From Manis javanica (taxonomy: Eukaryota > Chordata > Mammalia > Pholidota > Manidae): DNA of 64,000 bases. This document shows positions 37,481 to 51,500 of the stretch, one piece after another; the first letter of the stretch is position 1; the number at the start of each line of letters is the position of its first letter. The position numbers and the translations under genes were made by a program. Where the stretch lies: assembly GCF_040802235.1 (NCBI RefSeq), contig NC_133174.1:81862647-81926646 (forward strand), written 5' to 3'. The notes below the pieces were generated by a model. That model was not told where the DNA came from. It saw only the letters and a list, made by a program, of their open reading frames with translations, and searched no databases.

Positions 37481-38651
37481 TGTCTGTGCATTTTCAACCA
37501 AAATTATATGTGTCCCTTAGAGTAGAAGTGGTTATGTTGCTGGTTTGTCTTTTTTCTTCTCTCACTTCCCAAAAATTGACCTTACACCTTTACGAAGATC
37601 AGCATTTCATTTTGATTTAAGTAATCTCCCTTTCCCAGACCTTAAGTATCCTGGTATAAAGATATGATATAACATTAAAAGCAATCTATTTAGTAGTCAG
37701 TGTAAATTTTCATGTTCAGTGTTGTATGCCAATAGCTTCTAGCAAACAACAAGCTCAATAAAGAAACATAGGTAGATGAGGTTAAAATACTCAAATTCAA
37801 AATAATGTTTCTTAAAGGTGAATATACATTCATGCGTGGGGGTTCTGTATCCTTACTTCCTTCAATAAAAAGCCTCTTTCTTGCTTGCCTACCTTGAGCA
37901 TTTGCCAAGTTCATTCTTCGACTCCTTAAACAAGCACCCTGATATCAGTATTGTGGCAAGACCTGGAAATTATAATTTCTTTAAAAATACAGCTTTTTAA
38001 ATTTTACGCTAAAGTCAGAAATAATTAAGGACACACAGAAAATATCTGGGATCTTGAAAAACCTTATCTTGCATGCCAAATCTAATGAGTAGTAGTAGCT
38101 GCCTGTTGCACTTTGCTTACAAATACGATGAAATGAGGTCCAGGCTCAGTGGCATGATTGATTAGTCTTGCCTACCCTGTCTATGAGAGAGCACACAACA
38201 CCCTAAATGTGAGTTGATCCTGCATAAACTTTCTCAATTCAAGTCAATTTAGGTCATTTTGATACAATTCAAATGAGTAAGAGCATAGAAAAGTGATTTT
38301 TTACAATATAAAATTTTAAAGTCATTTCCAAGGACCTTATACATCTTGCAGAAAAGGTAAATGACCCCAAAAAAGTAATGTGTATGTAAGAAGAAACATA
38401 ATCAAATGATAAAATTAATTGGAAAAAAGTTTTTAAAAAAAGGAGAGGAAATATTGAAGTGGGCTAAAAATGGAGGAGACTTACCTGGACGAATTTAGTT
38501 AAGCTAGGCCTTAAAGAAGGGTTTTAAAAGGCAAATAAAAGAAGGGCACCCTAACTGTAAAGAAATAGAAAATGAATAAGTAATAAGTACTGCATGCTAT
38601 TTTATTTTCAGGCCCTTCATAGGCTGCCTAAATAGAAAAAAAATTGAGTTC
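37481..38651. other. AT-rich DNA, nothing recognised
   Basis: A stretch between two L1 insertions. Only short chance ORFs are present. Confidence 0.5.
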
Positions 38652-40325
38652 AAAAGTGAATCAACTGGATACAAAATTAACACAGAAATCTGTTGCTTTC
38701 CTATACACTAATGATGAACTAGCAGAAAGAGAAATCAGGAAAACAGTTCCATTCACAATTGCATCAAAAAGAATAAAATACCTAGGAATAAACCTAGCCA
38801 AGGAAGTGAAAGACCTATACCCTGAAAACTATAAGACACTCTTAAGAGAAATTAAAAAGGACACTACCAAATGGAAACTCATCTTATGCTCTTGGATAGG
38901 AAGAATTAATATTGTCAAAATGGCCATCCTGCCTAAAGCAATCTACAGATCCAATGCAATCCCTATCAAAACACCAACAGCATTCTTCAATGAACTGGAA
39001 CAAATAGTTTTAAAATTCATATGGAACCACAGAAGACCCCGAATAGCCAAAGCAATCCTGAGAAGGAAGTATAAAGCAGGGGGGATCTCGCTTCCCAATG
39101 TCAAGCTCTACTACAAAGCCAGTTATCAAGACAATTTGGTACTGGCACAAGAACAGAGCCACAGACAAGTGGAACAGAAAAGAGAGTCCAGGCATTAACC
39201 CAAACATATATGGTCAATTAATATACGATAAAGGAGCCATGGACATACAATGGGGAAATGACAGCCTCTTCAACAGCTGGTATTGGCAAAACTGGCCAGC
39301 TACATGTAAGAGAATGAAACTGGATCATGGTCTAACACCATATAAAAGTAAATTCAAAATGGATTAAAGACCTGAATGTAAGTCATGAAACCATAAAACT
39401 CTTAGACAAAAACATAGGCAAAAATCTCTTGGACATAAACATGAGCAACTTGTTCATGAACATATCTCTCCGGGCAAGGAAAACAAAAGCAAAAAAGAAC
39501 AAGTGGGACTATATCAAGCTGAAAAGCTTCTGTACAGCAAAGGATACCACCAATAGAATAAAAAGGCATCCTACAGTATGGGAGAATATATTCATAAATG
39601 ACAGATCCAATAAAGGGTTGACATCCAAAATATATAAAGAGCTCACACTTCGCAACAAACAAAAAGCAAATAATCCAATTAAAAAATGGGCAGAAGAGCT
39701 GAACAGACAGTTCTCCAAAGAAGAAATTCAGATGGCCAACAGACACAAGAAAAGATGCTCCACATCGCTAGTCATGAAAGAAATGCAAATTAAAACCACA
39801 ATGAGATATCACCTCACACCAGTAAGGATCGCCACCATCCAAAAAACAAACAACAACAAATGTTGGCAAGGTTGTAGAGAAAGGGGAACCCTCCTACATT
39901 GCTGGTGGGAATGTAAATTAGTTCAGCCATGGTGGAGAGCACTATGGAGGTTCCTCAAAATGCTCAAAATAGAAATACCATTTGACCCAGGAATCCCACT
40001 CCTAGGAATTTACCCTAAGAATGCAGCTGCCCAGTTTGAAAAAGACATATGCACCCCTATGTTTATCACAGCACTATTTACAATAGCCAAGATATGGAAG
40101 CAACCTAAATGTCCATCAGTAGATGAATGGATAAAGAAGATGTGGTACATATACACAATGGAATATTATTCAGCCACAAGAAGAAAACAAATCCTACAAT
40201 TTGGGACAACATGGATGGAGCTAGAGGGTATTATGCTCAGTGAAATAAGCCAGGTAGAGAAAGTCAAGTACCAAATGATTTTACTCATCTATGGAGTATT
40301 AGAACAAAGAAATAAAATGAAATAG
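38644..40325 (+). pseudogene. L1 ORF2p C-terminal half in three frames
   Basis: Open pieces at 38644-39198 (184 codons, '[21 protein letters not shown]'-type region), 39098-39367 and 39429-40325 (298 codons to the natural stop) lie in successive frames, so at least two frameshifts broke the gene. The C-terminal piece keeps the zinc-knuckle pattern C-x3-C-x7-H-x4-C. The first few codons before 38662 are flanking DNA, not L1. Confidence 0.88.
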
Positions 40326-40637
40326 CAAAACAGCAGCTGACTCACAGAACCCAAGAATGGACTAACAGTTACCAAAGGGAAAGGGACTAGGGAGGATGGG
40401 TGGGAAGGGAGGAATAAGGGTGCAAGAAAAAGAAAGGGGGCACTATGATTAGCATGTATAATGTGGGGGGGGGCACGGGGAAGGCTGTACAACACAGAGA
40501 AGACAAGTAGTGATTCTACAGTATCTTATTATGCTGATGGACAGTGACAGTAATGGGGTATGCAGGGGGAACTTGGTGATGGGGGGAGTCTAGTAAACAT
40601 AATGTTCCTCATGTAATTATAGATTAATGATACCAAA
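38662..40637 (+). mobile_element. 5'-truncated L1 (about 2.0 kb) with target-site duplication
   Basis: The direct repeat aaaagtgaat lies at 38652-38661 and 40638-40647, bracketing the element exactly; the right copy overlaps the poly(A) run. The body starts in the distal RT region of ORF2 and includes a G-rich 3' UTR (40440-40480) ending 'tagattaatgatacc'. It belongs to the same 3' UTR family as the copies at 24425, 31180 and 57927. Confidence 0.92.
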
Positions 40638-40647
40638 AAAAGTGAAT

Positions 40648-41369
40648 TATCTTTCATTCCAGAGGTTTCTATTTTGTTTTGCTTATTTTGCTTTTTAGTT
40701 TTTACATTTTAAGTTATCTTTTCTAATATAGTAATTGTAAGGTGCTTACAATAACAGTATGTATAATGCAATGAAACATGTTTAGCACCTTTATATCCTA
40801 AATCAGGAATCACCACTCCAACAAAGTGAGGGAAAGGAAGAGGGAAATGGGGGAGGCGTAGGAGGAAGGAGATGGAAGAGCAAGAGGTGACGGGATGGGG
40901 TTCTATACAAAATATATAGAGAAAGTTTCAAAAAAGCATAGATGAATATGAATAATTAGATATTATAAATTTATCGTAAGCATTTTTATTTCTAGTTTTT
41001 GTAGCAATTATTCATATGGTTAATATTTTATTTTGCCTTTTCTGCAATTCTTCCAAGAGCTTGGTTTGTGGAGAAGTGTAGTACAGGTACCGTACTTAAT
41101 GCTTAACCTATATTTTCCAAGGCTGGTAAATGACACTAAGAATATAATCAATTTTGAACATACATTATTTTCAATATGTCCACATCTTTTCTTATGCAGC
41201 TGCTATTCTGGGAAGCCAAAATGAGTGATGATCTGGGACCTCACTCAGTGTAATAATTTCTCATTACATCAATCAACATAAATTTCATTTAAATCTTTTC
41301 TAAGTTTGTAAAATACACACCTATTTGAAAATACTTATTAAGGTCCTTTTTATTTTAAGATGGTTTCCA
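40648..41369. other. Unique DNA with a purine-rich patch
   Basis: A G/A-rich stretch lies at about 40825-40900; otherwise AT-rich sequence with no recognised gene. Confidence 0.45.
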
Positions 41370-41625
41370 TAGTCTGCTCTTCACTATTATCTGCTATTAC
41401 AGCACCCAATTTATTTCTTATGTGGATCTTGCCACAGATTGGAATTAACTTGTTTTGTTTATTTTTTATTTGTCTATGATACCACCCCCCCACCCCAGAA
41501 TGTAAGAACTATTAGTAATGGCAGGGACTATGTCTGTTTTGTTCAACATTCTATCCGCAGTGCCAAAGTGTCTGCCTCATAGGGGACCCTCAATAAATAT
41601 ATTTTATATAAGTAAGTAGATGAAC
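41370..41625 (+). mobile_element. L2 LINE 3' end
   Basis: It shows the L2 tail order: 'cccagaatgtaagaa', 'ggcagggactatgtctg', 'cagtgccaaagtgtctgcctc', 'ccctcaataaata', then a short terminal repeat. Plus orientation. Confidence 0.8.
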
Positions 41626-43559
41626 CACAAATAGACCTTAAGATGTATCTTGATGCTATCACATATCAAATGTCATGAAAATTGGATAACTTCTTAAAAC
41701 AGTTATATGAAGAAAAACAAATGTCAAGTGGGGAAGGAAGAGAGTTGAAGCAAACACAAAATGCCTAGCAGTCAAATTGAAACACTTAAGTTGATGAATA
41801 ATGTATTCAAACATTCTAAAGGTCATTTGAATAGTATTGGAGCCACAATAGGTAAATAAATTAACCAAGAGAAATGTCTCCTCATCTTTAATGAATGATT
41901 TTTAGTCTTAGTAGTAAATCAGTTTCAAGAATGTTTCAGCAGAAGTGTAGTACTAGGACTTAAATATGTTATGAAAAGAAATGAGAGGCACTAATTGGAA
42001 TCACAAGCAGGATACTTCTGTCAACAGTAGAAATTCCAGGACCCCTTATATCCTTTGAAATTTTGTGGTAGGTTTATCCTTTCAATCTAAATTTGGATAT
42101 TCAAAAGAGACTGTATTTCTAAGGGAAATATGCTAGGGCTTTAGATATTGCTCCAAGTCAATGAATTATTATTTTGATTATACTGTAAATCAAAAAGTAA
42201 ACATTACTGATGGTTCTTTCTTGAGGAAAATCAAAACAGTTAGAGTATGTATTTTTTCTCCAGATCAGATGGATTACTTTACTTTAAACCTTGGTGTTTC
42301 TCCAAGTTTTATGTTGCTATATTCTAATCTTGCCATTTAGTATCTCTGATATTGTACAGAAATTATTTTTAGAGGGCAAAGGAATCAAACGCATTATTTT
42401 AATAAAATAGTGGTAGGAGTGATCATACATTTTAATAAAAGTATTACTATTTCTGTATGACACCCCACCCAAAAAATAAGGAACATATGGAAAGACAATT
42501 CTGTAATGAAAAGATCTTATCTTTAAGAAGGTATTTAAAATCATGACAAAGAAATACTATGGAATTCAAAGGTCAGATGGAAAATGTGGATACTTCACCC
42601 TGTAAATCTTAAGTCCACTTAATATAACCTGTGCTGTATGTATGGAAGCATAAAGATAATAATTAATTTCAGAACAAAGTGGGCAGGCATACAGTTTCTG
42701 TTGCGTACTATAAAGATTAACATGGATGACTATGAAGTACACAAGTCCCAATAGATTTCACAGAAACTATCTGAATAGTTAATGTGCGTATAGCTACAAG
42801 ACAGGAATTTCGGGACATGGGATATTTTAAGAGAAAGAAACTATGATTCTGTCATTGATACAGCTTATACAATAATGTGTTGTTTTACATTTGAACTTAT
42901 ATGTGAAGAAACAGAATTTTCCTCAATCATATGCTTATTTAAGTGTTTAGTTTTCCTTATGTGTGGAGAACTGTTCCATGTTTTACCTATCTAACCAGAT
43001 AATCCAGAAGCAAATAAAAAGTTACAAAAAATATGATGATCAGTATCTGGAATATATTTTATCTTCTTTTGACATTCTAAACCAGAAGACTTTCATTATC
43101 TTGCCATGATATACCCCTTTGAAATCCTTATTATACAACACTTATTCTTGCTGCTGAAATGCCTACTCTCACGCCTGCACATACAAACAGCTGAGTCAAT
43201 ATATCCAAGTTCTATCATTACATGTACTGACCATCAATCTGTAACTTTATTCTGGTTTGAAAAGATGAGTTTGGCTTATGAGAATTCTCTCATAGAGATA
43301 ATTTTATAACAGTGATTTAGGGATCTTTTTATGGTTGGGAATAGTTTGAATAGTGTTAGCCCTGCATATATTTTCTTGAAGATGATATAATTGTACTATA
43401 CTATAAAACTACCTGTGCCTGTTTTTTTTTTAATAGCATATGTGTGATCATTCTGTTCTATTGCAACTGTTCTTCCACTTCTCCTTTGAATCAAGTCTGG
43501 TAATTCCTGTTTTGCTAGGAATGGCCATTTCCTCTAAATTTTCATGTTGTTGGTAAAAT
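41626..43559. other. AT-rich DNA, nothing recognised
   Basis: No gene or repeat that I can name. Confidence 0.5.
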
Positions 43560-43995
43560 AAGTAAATTGCAGCATTTTTAAAATAAGTCTGACAGTATAT
43601 ATTAACATTTAATAATACACATACCATTTAAGTGTACAATCCACTTCTGAACCTCTAGCTAACAGAAATAGGAGCAATAATATACAAAGGTATATGAAAA
43701 GTATGTTTATTATAGCATTGTGTGTCATGTCAGTAAAATAACTTAAGGCAGATTTAACGCCCAACTGTTATAAAGAATTGGCTTAACGTATTTTAAGTGT
43801 CAGCTAAAAGCATAGGTTAATGGGTACAGGGTTTCAGTTTGACAATATGAGAAAAGTTCTGGAAATAGTGGTGGTGGTTACATAAGAATGTAGTTAATAT
43901 ATTTAATGCCACTGAATTGCATACTTAAGAATCATTAAGATGGTAAACTTTTTGTGTATTTTACCACAGTTTAAAAATGAAAATAAAAATAAAGC
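43560..43995 (+). mobile_element. Old L1M 3'-end fragment
   Basis: The region ends 'gccactgaattgcatacttaag', 'taagatggtaaactttttgtg', 'tattttaccacagtt' and an A-rich tail, the typical 3' end of an old L1M subfamily. The preceding bases fit a decayed ORF2 C-terminus. Confidence 0.65.
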
Positions 43996-44639
43996 ATAAG
44001 GTTTACATTTTTAAAAATTATTCTTTCATTTCTTTTAGGTCAAGTGAAATGACTATAACTAAAGATTTCTAATCAGAGAATGTGGTGTGTGTGTGTCTGT
44101 GTGTGTATTTTTCCTGTAGGAGACGTGCTCAGCAAACAGACCCTAGAAAGGAGAAAGATTTGTCTGAGACTATCTACTTAGTGGGTGATAACCCTGCCCT
44201 ATTTCAATGCATCATAACAGAAAATACTGTACTTTGATTCTACATCACATATGTTATTGAAAACTCTAAATAGATGGGATTATGACTACATAGCAATTGC
44301 ATAAATTCACATGTAGTTTTCCATGGATTTATTTTAAACCAATAGGATCTAATTAAAAGTACTCTAAGGAGACCTAACAAAACCTAAATATATATAAAGT
44401 ATTACTTTTATTATGTTTTTTAATACTAGGGATTTCTTCATAGCTGAGTGCATGTCTTTTTAATTCAACAGGGATTTAGTTCATAAAACTGTTTTTATAG
44501 AAGTGTTTTTTTTAATTTACAACAAATTCCCCAAGAAAATAAGTGTATGAATTACAGCTACAGTCCTGAATAAATATCTAAACTGTAGTTTTACAATTTG
44601 AAAATACTGAAATTTTGACTAAAAATTAAAGGATGAGAT
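43996..44639. other. AT-rich DNA with short (TG)n
   Basis: A short TG-rich run at about 44085-44107. Otherwise nothing recognised. Confidence 0.45.
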
Positions 44640-45110
44640 CTTTTGGTTTATTAGCAATTCAGCATAAATCCAGTTCCATTGTAAACTCTGTTGAAACTAC
44701 CAGTTTTGGTCCCTTTAGCTTGCTTTAGTAAGTACATTCTAATAAGCACAGTTTCATCTCTGATAATTAATCTTATCAAAGTATCTTCAGGATTATCATC
44801 CACAGCATGAGCACTTATGGCTTACGACAAATTTTTTGGAAATGGAGAAAAATAATTGCTACTGGCTTCAAAACTTACTGTAGAAATGCCTGATAATACT
44901 GCATTCTCAATGTCAAATTGTCTTGCAGCTTTCCTATCTTTGTCTAAAAAAATATGAGCCAAGTTCTAGGTAATAGTTTTCACTTAACAATATTTTGTCC
45001 AGCCGTCCCAGACCTCATTAAAGACAGTAGTAAATTTGCTTTCATTGTGAACTGCCAGCAACTTGTACAGCTGAGCCTTTTAATTGGAAATACAGATCAA
45101 GTGCCTGTTA
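44640..45110 (-). pseudogene. Candidate processed-pseudogene remnant, protein unrecognised
   Basis: Read on the minus strand, two long stretches of one frame look protein-like: from about 44965 to 44850 and, after one stop codon, to a stop near 44655 (motif HAVDDNPEDTLIRLIIRDE). Upstream, around 45080-44990, another stretch (LLAVHNESKFTTVFNEVW) also reads as protein-like. The composition and the charged, amphipathic text differ from the surrounding AT-rich noise. I cannot name the parent. A T-run at 44507-44514 could be the remains of a poly(A) tail, but no target-site duplication was found. A chance ORF remains possible. Confidence 0.4.
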
Positions 45111-47384
45111 AGACAAGGAAGAAAAAATAAATTCCCAACTCTCCTCTTCTTCCACTCATGCTGATACATTTCTGGCAACTTTAAATAACAATGTGTGATG
45201 AGATGCCCTTAGAATGCTATTCGCCCAGGATTTTTCAACTGCATTAGGAATCTGGGTGGGACTTTTTAATGGATTATATGTGAATCAGATTTGTATAGAC
45301 TAATCAACTTGCCTTTAATATATAAATAAATAAGAGAAATATTCTATATCTGATTTTTATTCCAGAGACTCTTCTCGATCTAAATATTAAAATGATTAAG
45401 CAAATTTTAGGTAAAAATGCTTTTTTTTCCCATAAACTTCTGCTTAGAAGAGGGAATTTGGCTAAAATTCATTTATTTCAAAGCAGTTCTAAATTTCTGA
45501 TTTTTGATCTGATAAAAAGGTCACTCTAGTTTAGAATGCTTATACTGCAATGACCCCAAAATGGCTGGTTAGTGTAGAAAGGAGGTTATTTTGAAAATAA
45601 TTACTTTGAACAATCCAATTCTACCTATTATCTAAGAGTAAATATGTACAAATGAATTGGAATATGGAGAATATTCAGATGGTTACATACACAAGTAAAA
45701 TATTGATTTGATTCAGTGATAACATTGTGTGAATTAAACTCTTGTATATACATTGTTATTTTAATACTGCATTTCCAGTAAAGTAATACTTTGAAATGTG
45801 AAAAAGAAAAGTCCAATATTCTGGCCCATTGCTAATTAAGTTTATGAGGAAAGCTATGTATGAAAGTTATGTTCACAATACAATAAACTAAGCAGGTGTT
45901 CACAAGTGTTTCTACATATTGGTTACTGTGGTCATATTATAAGACCAACTTTTATTAGTCTATCTCTATAATTTTTCTTGTTTATATTTGTCTTTTATCA
46001 CATAGTCTCCATGTCCGAGCTAAACAACAACCATGGGAAGCCAGCAGAAGAGCTCAAGGAAGACAAACAATTCCTAAACATTTGAGTAAATAATAAGCAT
46101 AAATTCCATCTTTAGTCAACCAGACAGTCTAATAAATGTAAAATGTAAAAACGAAGCAGCATATGAATTTAGCCTGTTACTCCTGAGAATTTCTTTTTAA
46201 GACAACACCTTTTGGGGAGATTTATTTTGCATTCTTTTTTTGCCAGGATCTTTTCCAGCCTAATGGTACTGATAACATGTTTTGTTTGGGTTTTCTTTTT
46301 GAGGAAAGGGGTTGTGAAAAGGGCTGGATGAGGAGTTGTGTGTTACAGATATTAGAGATTTTTCAAAGACAGGACAAAATTCCATTCTAAAACAGTTTCT
46401 CCAACTCTAAAGAGAGATGTTCTTTTAAAGAGAGAAACCTCTGAGTTGAGTCTAATTTTATAGCATCATTTCCTGCAGGGGTTGGCAGTTGACAACTCAT
46501 ATTGAAATTAGTAGTTAATTGCATAAAGTGCCTATTTCTTTACATGTTTATTTCATTTGCAAACATCAATTATGTAATAGAGGAAAACTGAATTAATTCT
46601 CTGGGTTTAAAATTTAACACTAACTTTGACTTGAAAATGAACTCAAGTAGCTCCAAAAACTTTGTAACCACTAACAGGTGGCAGTTTGTTTGTTCTCCCT
46701 ATTTTCTGAGTCTCAAGGTCAGAGATAAGGCAGAAAGCAGATTTCACAGAACCCAGGCCATCCTGTCCGGAGTTACTGAGGAGGAACTAAGAAGAGAAAC
46801 AAAATGTGTTCTGTGATTTTACTTTGGTAACAAGGACCAGTTTTTGTTAACAGTTTTATATTTTGCATTGACTCTGCAGCTTTTATCTCTTGAACTAAGA
46901 TTTTGTAATTTGTAATCATGGAGGTAGCACATCTTCACCGTTTTGTGGCACTAAGCACCATTAAAAGCTATCTAATGGCTTCCCAATCATTAAAACCTTA
47001 GCATTACTGGAGCAGTGAAAAGAACTGCCTACTATCTGGGGATGATGCTACCATTCTGTTGCAGTTTAACGGAGTAAGGATAAAGGCCGAACACAATATG
47101 GCCTTGTGTTTTATTTGACCCTGCGATCATTTACACTGAACTGGGATTCCAGGCCAGCTGTCACTTCTAACTTTGCAGTGCACTCGGGTAAGTATGCAGC
47201 CTATATTCTATTATTTTCTTTCCTATATGGTGCCTAGGTTACCACCTCCTCGATTTTGGGATCGAAATAAAGCAGCCTAAAGATAGTATGTCAAAATAAT
47301 GAAATAAAATGTTCAAAATAAAAATCTAAAAACAATTTTCATTTTCTTTCTCCTTTTTTTCTTTTTTTTAAATCTTGGCACAGA
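45111..47384. other. AT-rich DNA upstream of the PABPC5 CpG island
   Basis: No repeat or gene recognised. It contains an isolated, near-perfect splice donor at 47188, listed separately. Confidence 0.45.
47186..47193 (+). promoter_or_regulatory. Candidate 5' splice site (GG|GTAAGT)
   Basis: The sequence ctcgg|gtaagtatg is a strong match to the U1 consensus, with GT at 47188-47189. It sits about 200 bp upstream of the CpG island and 1.1 kb before the acceptor at 48298. It could end a 5'-UTR exon of PABPC5, but no transcript evidence is visible in the sequence and a chance match is possible. Confidence 0.25.
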
Positions 47385-47900
47385 GAAAGCGGGAAGTTAC
47401 TTAGCACGGTTCCGGGTTTCCTCGCGCCCCGCCCGCGCGCACTCCCCACCGCAGATACAGGCTTTTCGTCCCTGGGTCGGTCTGTCCTACGGAGAGCAAT
47501 CCTTGTCCATCCGTCCACGCTCTGTCCGCCCGGCCGCAGTGCATCTGCCCGTCTCTTCTGACTCCGCCCCACATCTGTCCGGAACCGCCTCGCGTCCTGC
47601 CGCGGACCCAGTGCGCGGCTGCCAGTCAGTCCCTCCGGACCCGCCACGAGCCTCAGGCTGCCGAAATCACCGCGCGTCACTCGGTCCGTACCCAGTGGGC
47701 ATCTTGGGTATCTGGGCGGTCTCAGGTCCCCCGCTCGTGTGTCTGTCTGTCTGTCTCTCGGTTCGATCCGCCGCCTGCAGCCTGCCTGCCGGCCTGGCGC
47801 ACGAAGTGTCCAGTCTCCCCTTTCGCTGACGCGGAGTGTGTATAGCGGCCTTAGTTAGCCGCGAGTCCGCCCGAGACCGGCCAAGCAGCCGGCGGAGGAA
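47385..47900 (+). promoter_or_regulatory. CpG island, probable PABPC5 promoter and first (noncoding) exon
   Basis: This is the only long, strongly GC- and CpG-rich block near the gene, in an otherwise AT-rich window. It carries GC-box-like CCGCCC sequences (around 47425, 47526 and 47565) and no TATA box in a clear position. It lies 0.5-1.0 kb upstream of the PABPC5 start codon. CpG islands of this type act as TATA-less promoters, often in both directions. The exact start site and the donor used to join the coding exon cannot be fixed from sequence alone. Confidence 0.65.
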
Positions 47901-48264
47901 TACACGTCCGGCCCCTACCCTTGTTGCTAGAATTTTAAGCCAACAGGAGCCCGAGGCCTATATTTATGCAGAAAACGGGTCTCCAGGCCTGTGTTGGCAT
48001 TGCTAGATGTGGGGAACCAGCCAGCTGCTTGATGATTTCTTACAATTTAACGGGGAAAGGGAAATTTCCTACTACTGGCTTTTGAAACGGATTTTAAATC
48101 AGAATGGGTGGAAATTTTAAGTCCCCTTAGGGAGCACAGATTCGTTATTGGGGGGCCTTTTTGTCTGCTGCTTGTGTTCTGAGCCTGCTGACCAGCTGTT
48201 TCTGAACTTGATTTTCTCAGCCTCAACAGTGATTCTGAGTCTGCTTTTAGCTTCCTTCGCCTGG

Positions 48265-48298
48265 GTTTTTTTTTTTTTTTTTTCCTGTTTGTGAACAG
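48265..48298 (+). promoter_or_regulatory. Probable 3' splice site of the PABPC5 coding exon
   Basis: A run of about 18 T is followed by cctgtttgtgaacag, giving a textbook polypyrimidine tract and AG at 48297-48298. The exon would begin at 48299, 75 bp before the ATG. This supports an intron confined to the 5' UTR with the whole CDS in one exon. Confidence 0.55.
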
Positions 48299-48319
48299 CT
48301 GCTTGGCCCCATAGCTTAG

Positions 48320-49522
<1,203 letters not shown>

Positions 49523-49785
49523 GAATAAGAAGAGAATGCTCAATTTGTTTCAGCCTAAAGCTGGTGCCTACTTAGTATGGGCTACTTTGTGATAAGAGGT
49601 TATTTTATGCCAATTCACAGGTTTTTTTTTTAAGTAAATACTTTCTTTTGAAAAAAGTGGTACTTAGAACACCTTGTTCATCTTAGTGAAAAGCATAATT
49701 TCTAATTGTAAAACTGTCATTTTGTACTATTTTTTGATATGATATCCTTAGGAATATGTTGAATAAAATTTATTCCTCCGCACAT
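49523..49785 (+). other. PABPC5 3' UTR (short form)
   Basis: AT-rich sequence follows the TGA stop. AATAAA at 49762-49767 is followed by a T-rich downstream element ('cacattttttttcc', 49781-49794), which fits cleavage near 49780. Longer 3' UTRs using later signals cannot be excluded. Confidence 0.6.
49762..49767 (+). terminator. Poly(A) signal AATAAA for PABPC5
   Basis: A canonical hexamer 240 bp after the stop codon with a U-rich element 14-30 bp downstream. Confidence 0.6.
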
Positions 49786-49789
49786 TTTT

Positions 49790-51079
49790 TTTCCCTAAAC
49801 CAGTCAAGGTGAGGTAATTGATTAAGTATATTTCCTTCCAAATTTTGACAACACTAAATTTAATCTCTAATATGAAAATACTCTCGAAATTGTCCTTACT
49901 TCTGAATCTATCACAGCAAAAACGTCTTACTTTTTGACAGATCAGCAGAGCAGGGGAAAATGTATGTGATCCAATTAATGTGTGTGATTAATTTCATTTT
50001 ATGATTTAAAATGAATATTCTTTTGAAAAGATGTGAATGTTTTTTATTTATTTATGTTTACCCTTATTAATATATTGTGGGTATACTATAAACTTGATAG
50101 TGGCTTTGACTAAATGTTGGGTGTTTATTAATTTCATGCCCAGAGATATAAGCGTATTGGTGTTTTCTTAATCAGTACCTTAGAAAATTAACACTTGAGG
50201 TATTGATTATTTAAATTATGAGTTTCATCTGAAAAACCTTCCCTGAGAGATTTTTTGAGGACAGTCTAAGGAGCATTCTTACTACTCATTTTTCTAAACT
50301 TTTTACATTGGATCATATTAAATTAGCTAGAAAGATGAGTAACTGCACTGAATTACCTTTGCCTATAATTTTAAGATTTTACCATGATGTTTTAAGTGTC
50401 AACCTAAAAGGTAAATCCATGAAATCATGTTGAAAAACTACTTTGAAGAACATCTACTAAACTTGTCATTATCTCTTGTAAATTGCTGAATATATCTATG
50501 TAATAATATTCATAGATGTTTCAAAGTTAAGGAAAAAGTTGTCTCTCCTGATTATATCACATACCTCTATCTATAATATGAGAGCTGTTAATCCAATATT
50601 GGTTCTCTTTGTGTCTGGCTGCTTGTAAATTGTGACAAAGTGTTTTGTTCTATATTGCACTGACATTTAGCCTGCAATCTCTAAATTACCGATTTTCCAT
50701 ATTTCTCTTGCAGTTCCCTCTTCTCCCCACCCATTCACCTTCCGTCCATGTTGCATTTATTTTACTTTTATATTTTCTTAAGGTTGTTTTTCTTCTAATG
50801 TACGCCAGTTCAAATCCATTTGCAAACAGAGAAATAATTAACTTATGTAAAATTTAAGTAATTATTTTTCAAAAATAGGATTCACCATGTGCCAGATCCA
50901 ACCATAAGAAAAGGTTCTGTCTCCATTCTCAGTTGGTTTTTATGACCTTATATAGAAATCTTAAGTTTCATACATAATACAATATAAATATACAATTTTA
51001 TTAATACTTTTGTTATTAAGCTATTTGTAATTGTTTACCTACAAGTTACATGTAAATTCATTACCAAATATTTTAAGTG
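49790..51079. other. AT-rich DNA downstream of PABPC5
   Basis: No recognised repeat or ORF of interest. Part could be a longer PABPC5 3' UTR. Confidence 0.4.
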
Positions 51080-51500
51080 GAAATCAGTTTTTATTGACTA
51101 TAAACATAGCACATGCTCATTGAAAAAAATTGTACACAATGCAGTAATTTATAAAGAAGGAAGTTAAATCCCCTCAGATAAGAAATAACCACTATTAATA
51201 TCTTCATGCGTGCATATCCTCCCATGCCCTTTTTCCTATTTATACACACACTGCTTTACAAACATAAAAGAAAACATGCCATATGTACTATTATGTGTTT
51301 TTTAAATTTTAAATTAAAATATCATCTTTTTGTGTGAATACATATCAATCTGTACCATCATTTTAGTGACTGCATAGTATTCCATTGTTTGGATATACTA
51401 TAACTTATCTAAGTAGTTCATTATTGAATATGATTTATGTTTTTCAATGTTTTCTACATTTGTAAAAAATGCTGTGATGAACATCTTTGCTTAAGAACAA
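51080..51500 (-). mobile_element. Old L1-like fragment
   Basis: The phrases 'gactgcatagtattccattg', 'atactataacttatctaa' and 'aaaaaatgctgtgatgaacatctttg' match the same region of L1 ORF2 3' end that appears at 2805-2910, in minus orientation but much more diverged. The upstream part (51080-51250) reads like an old repeat but is not assignable. Confidence 0.45.

Noticed and set aside
40825-40900. Purine-rich patch as a regulatory element
   Set aside because: No second signal supports a function; simple low-complexity sequence explains it.
47503-47829. 108-codon ORF in the CpG island, plus an opposite-strand 113-codon ORF
   Set aside because: GC-rich DNA has few stop codons. Neither frame shows a protein motif, and composition alone explains them.
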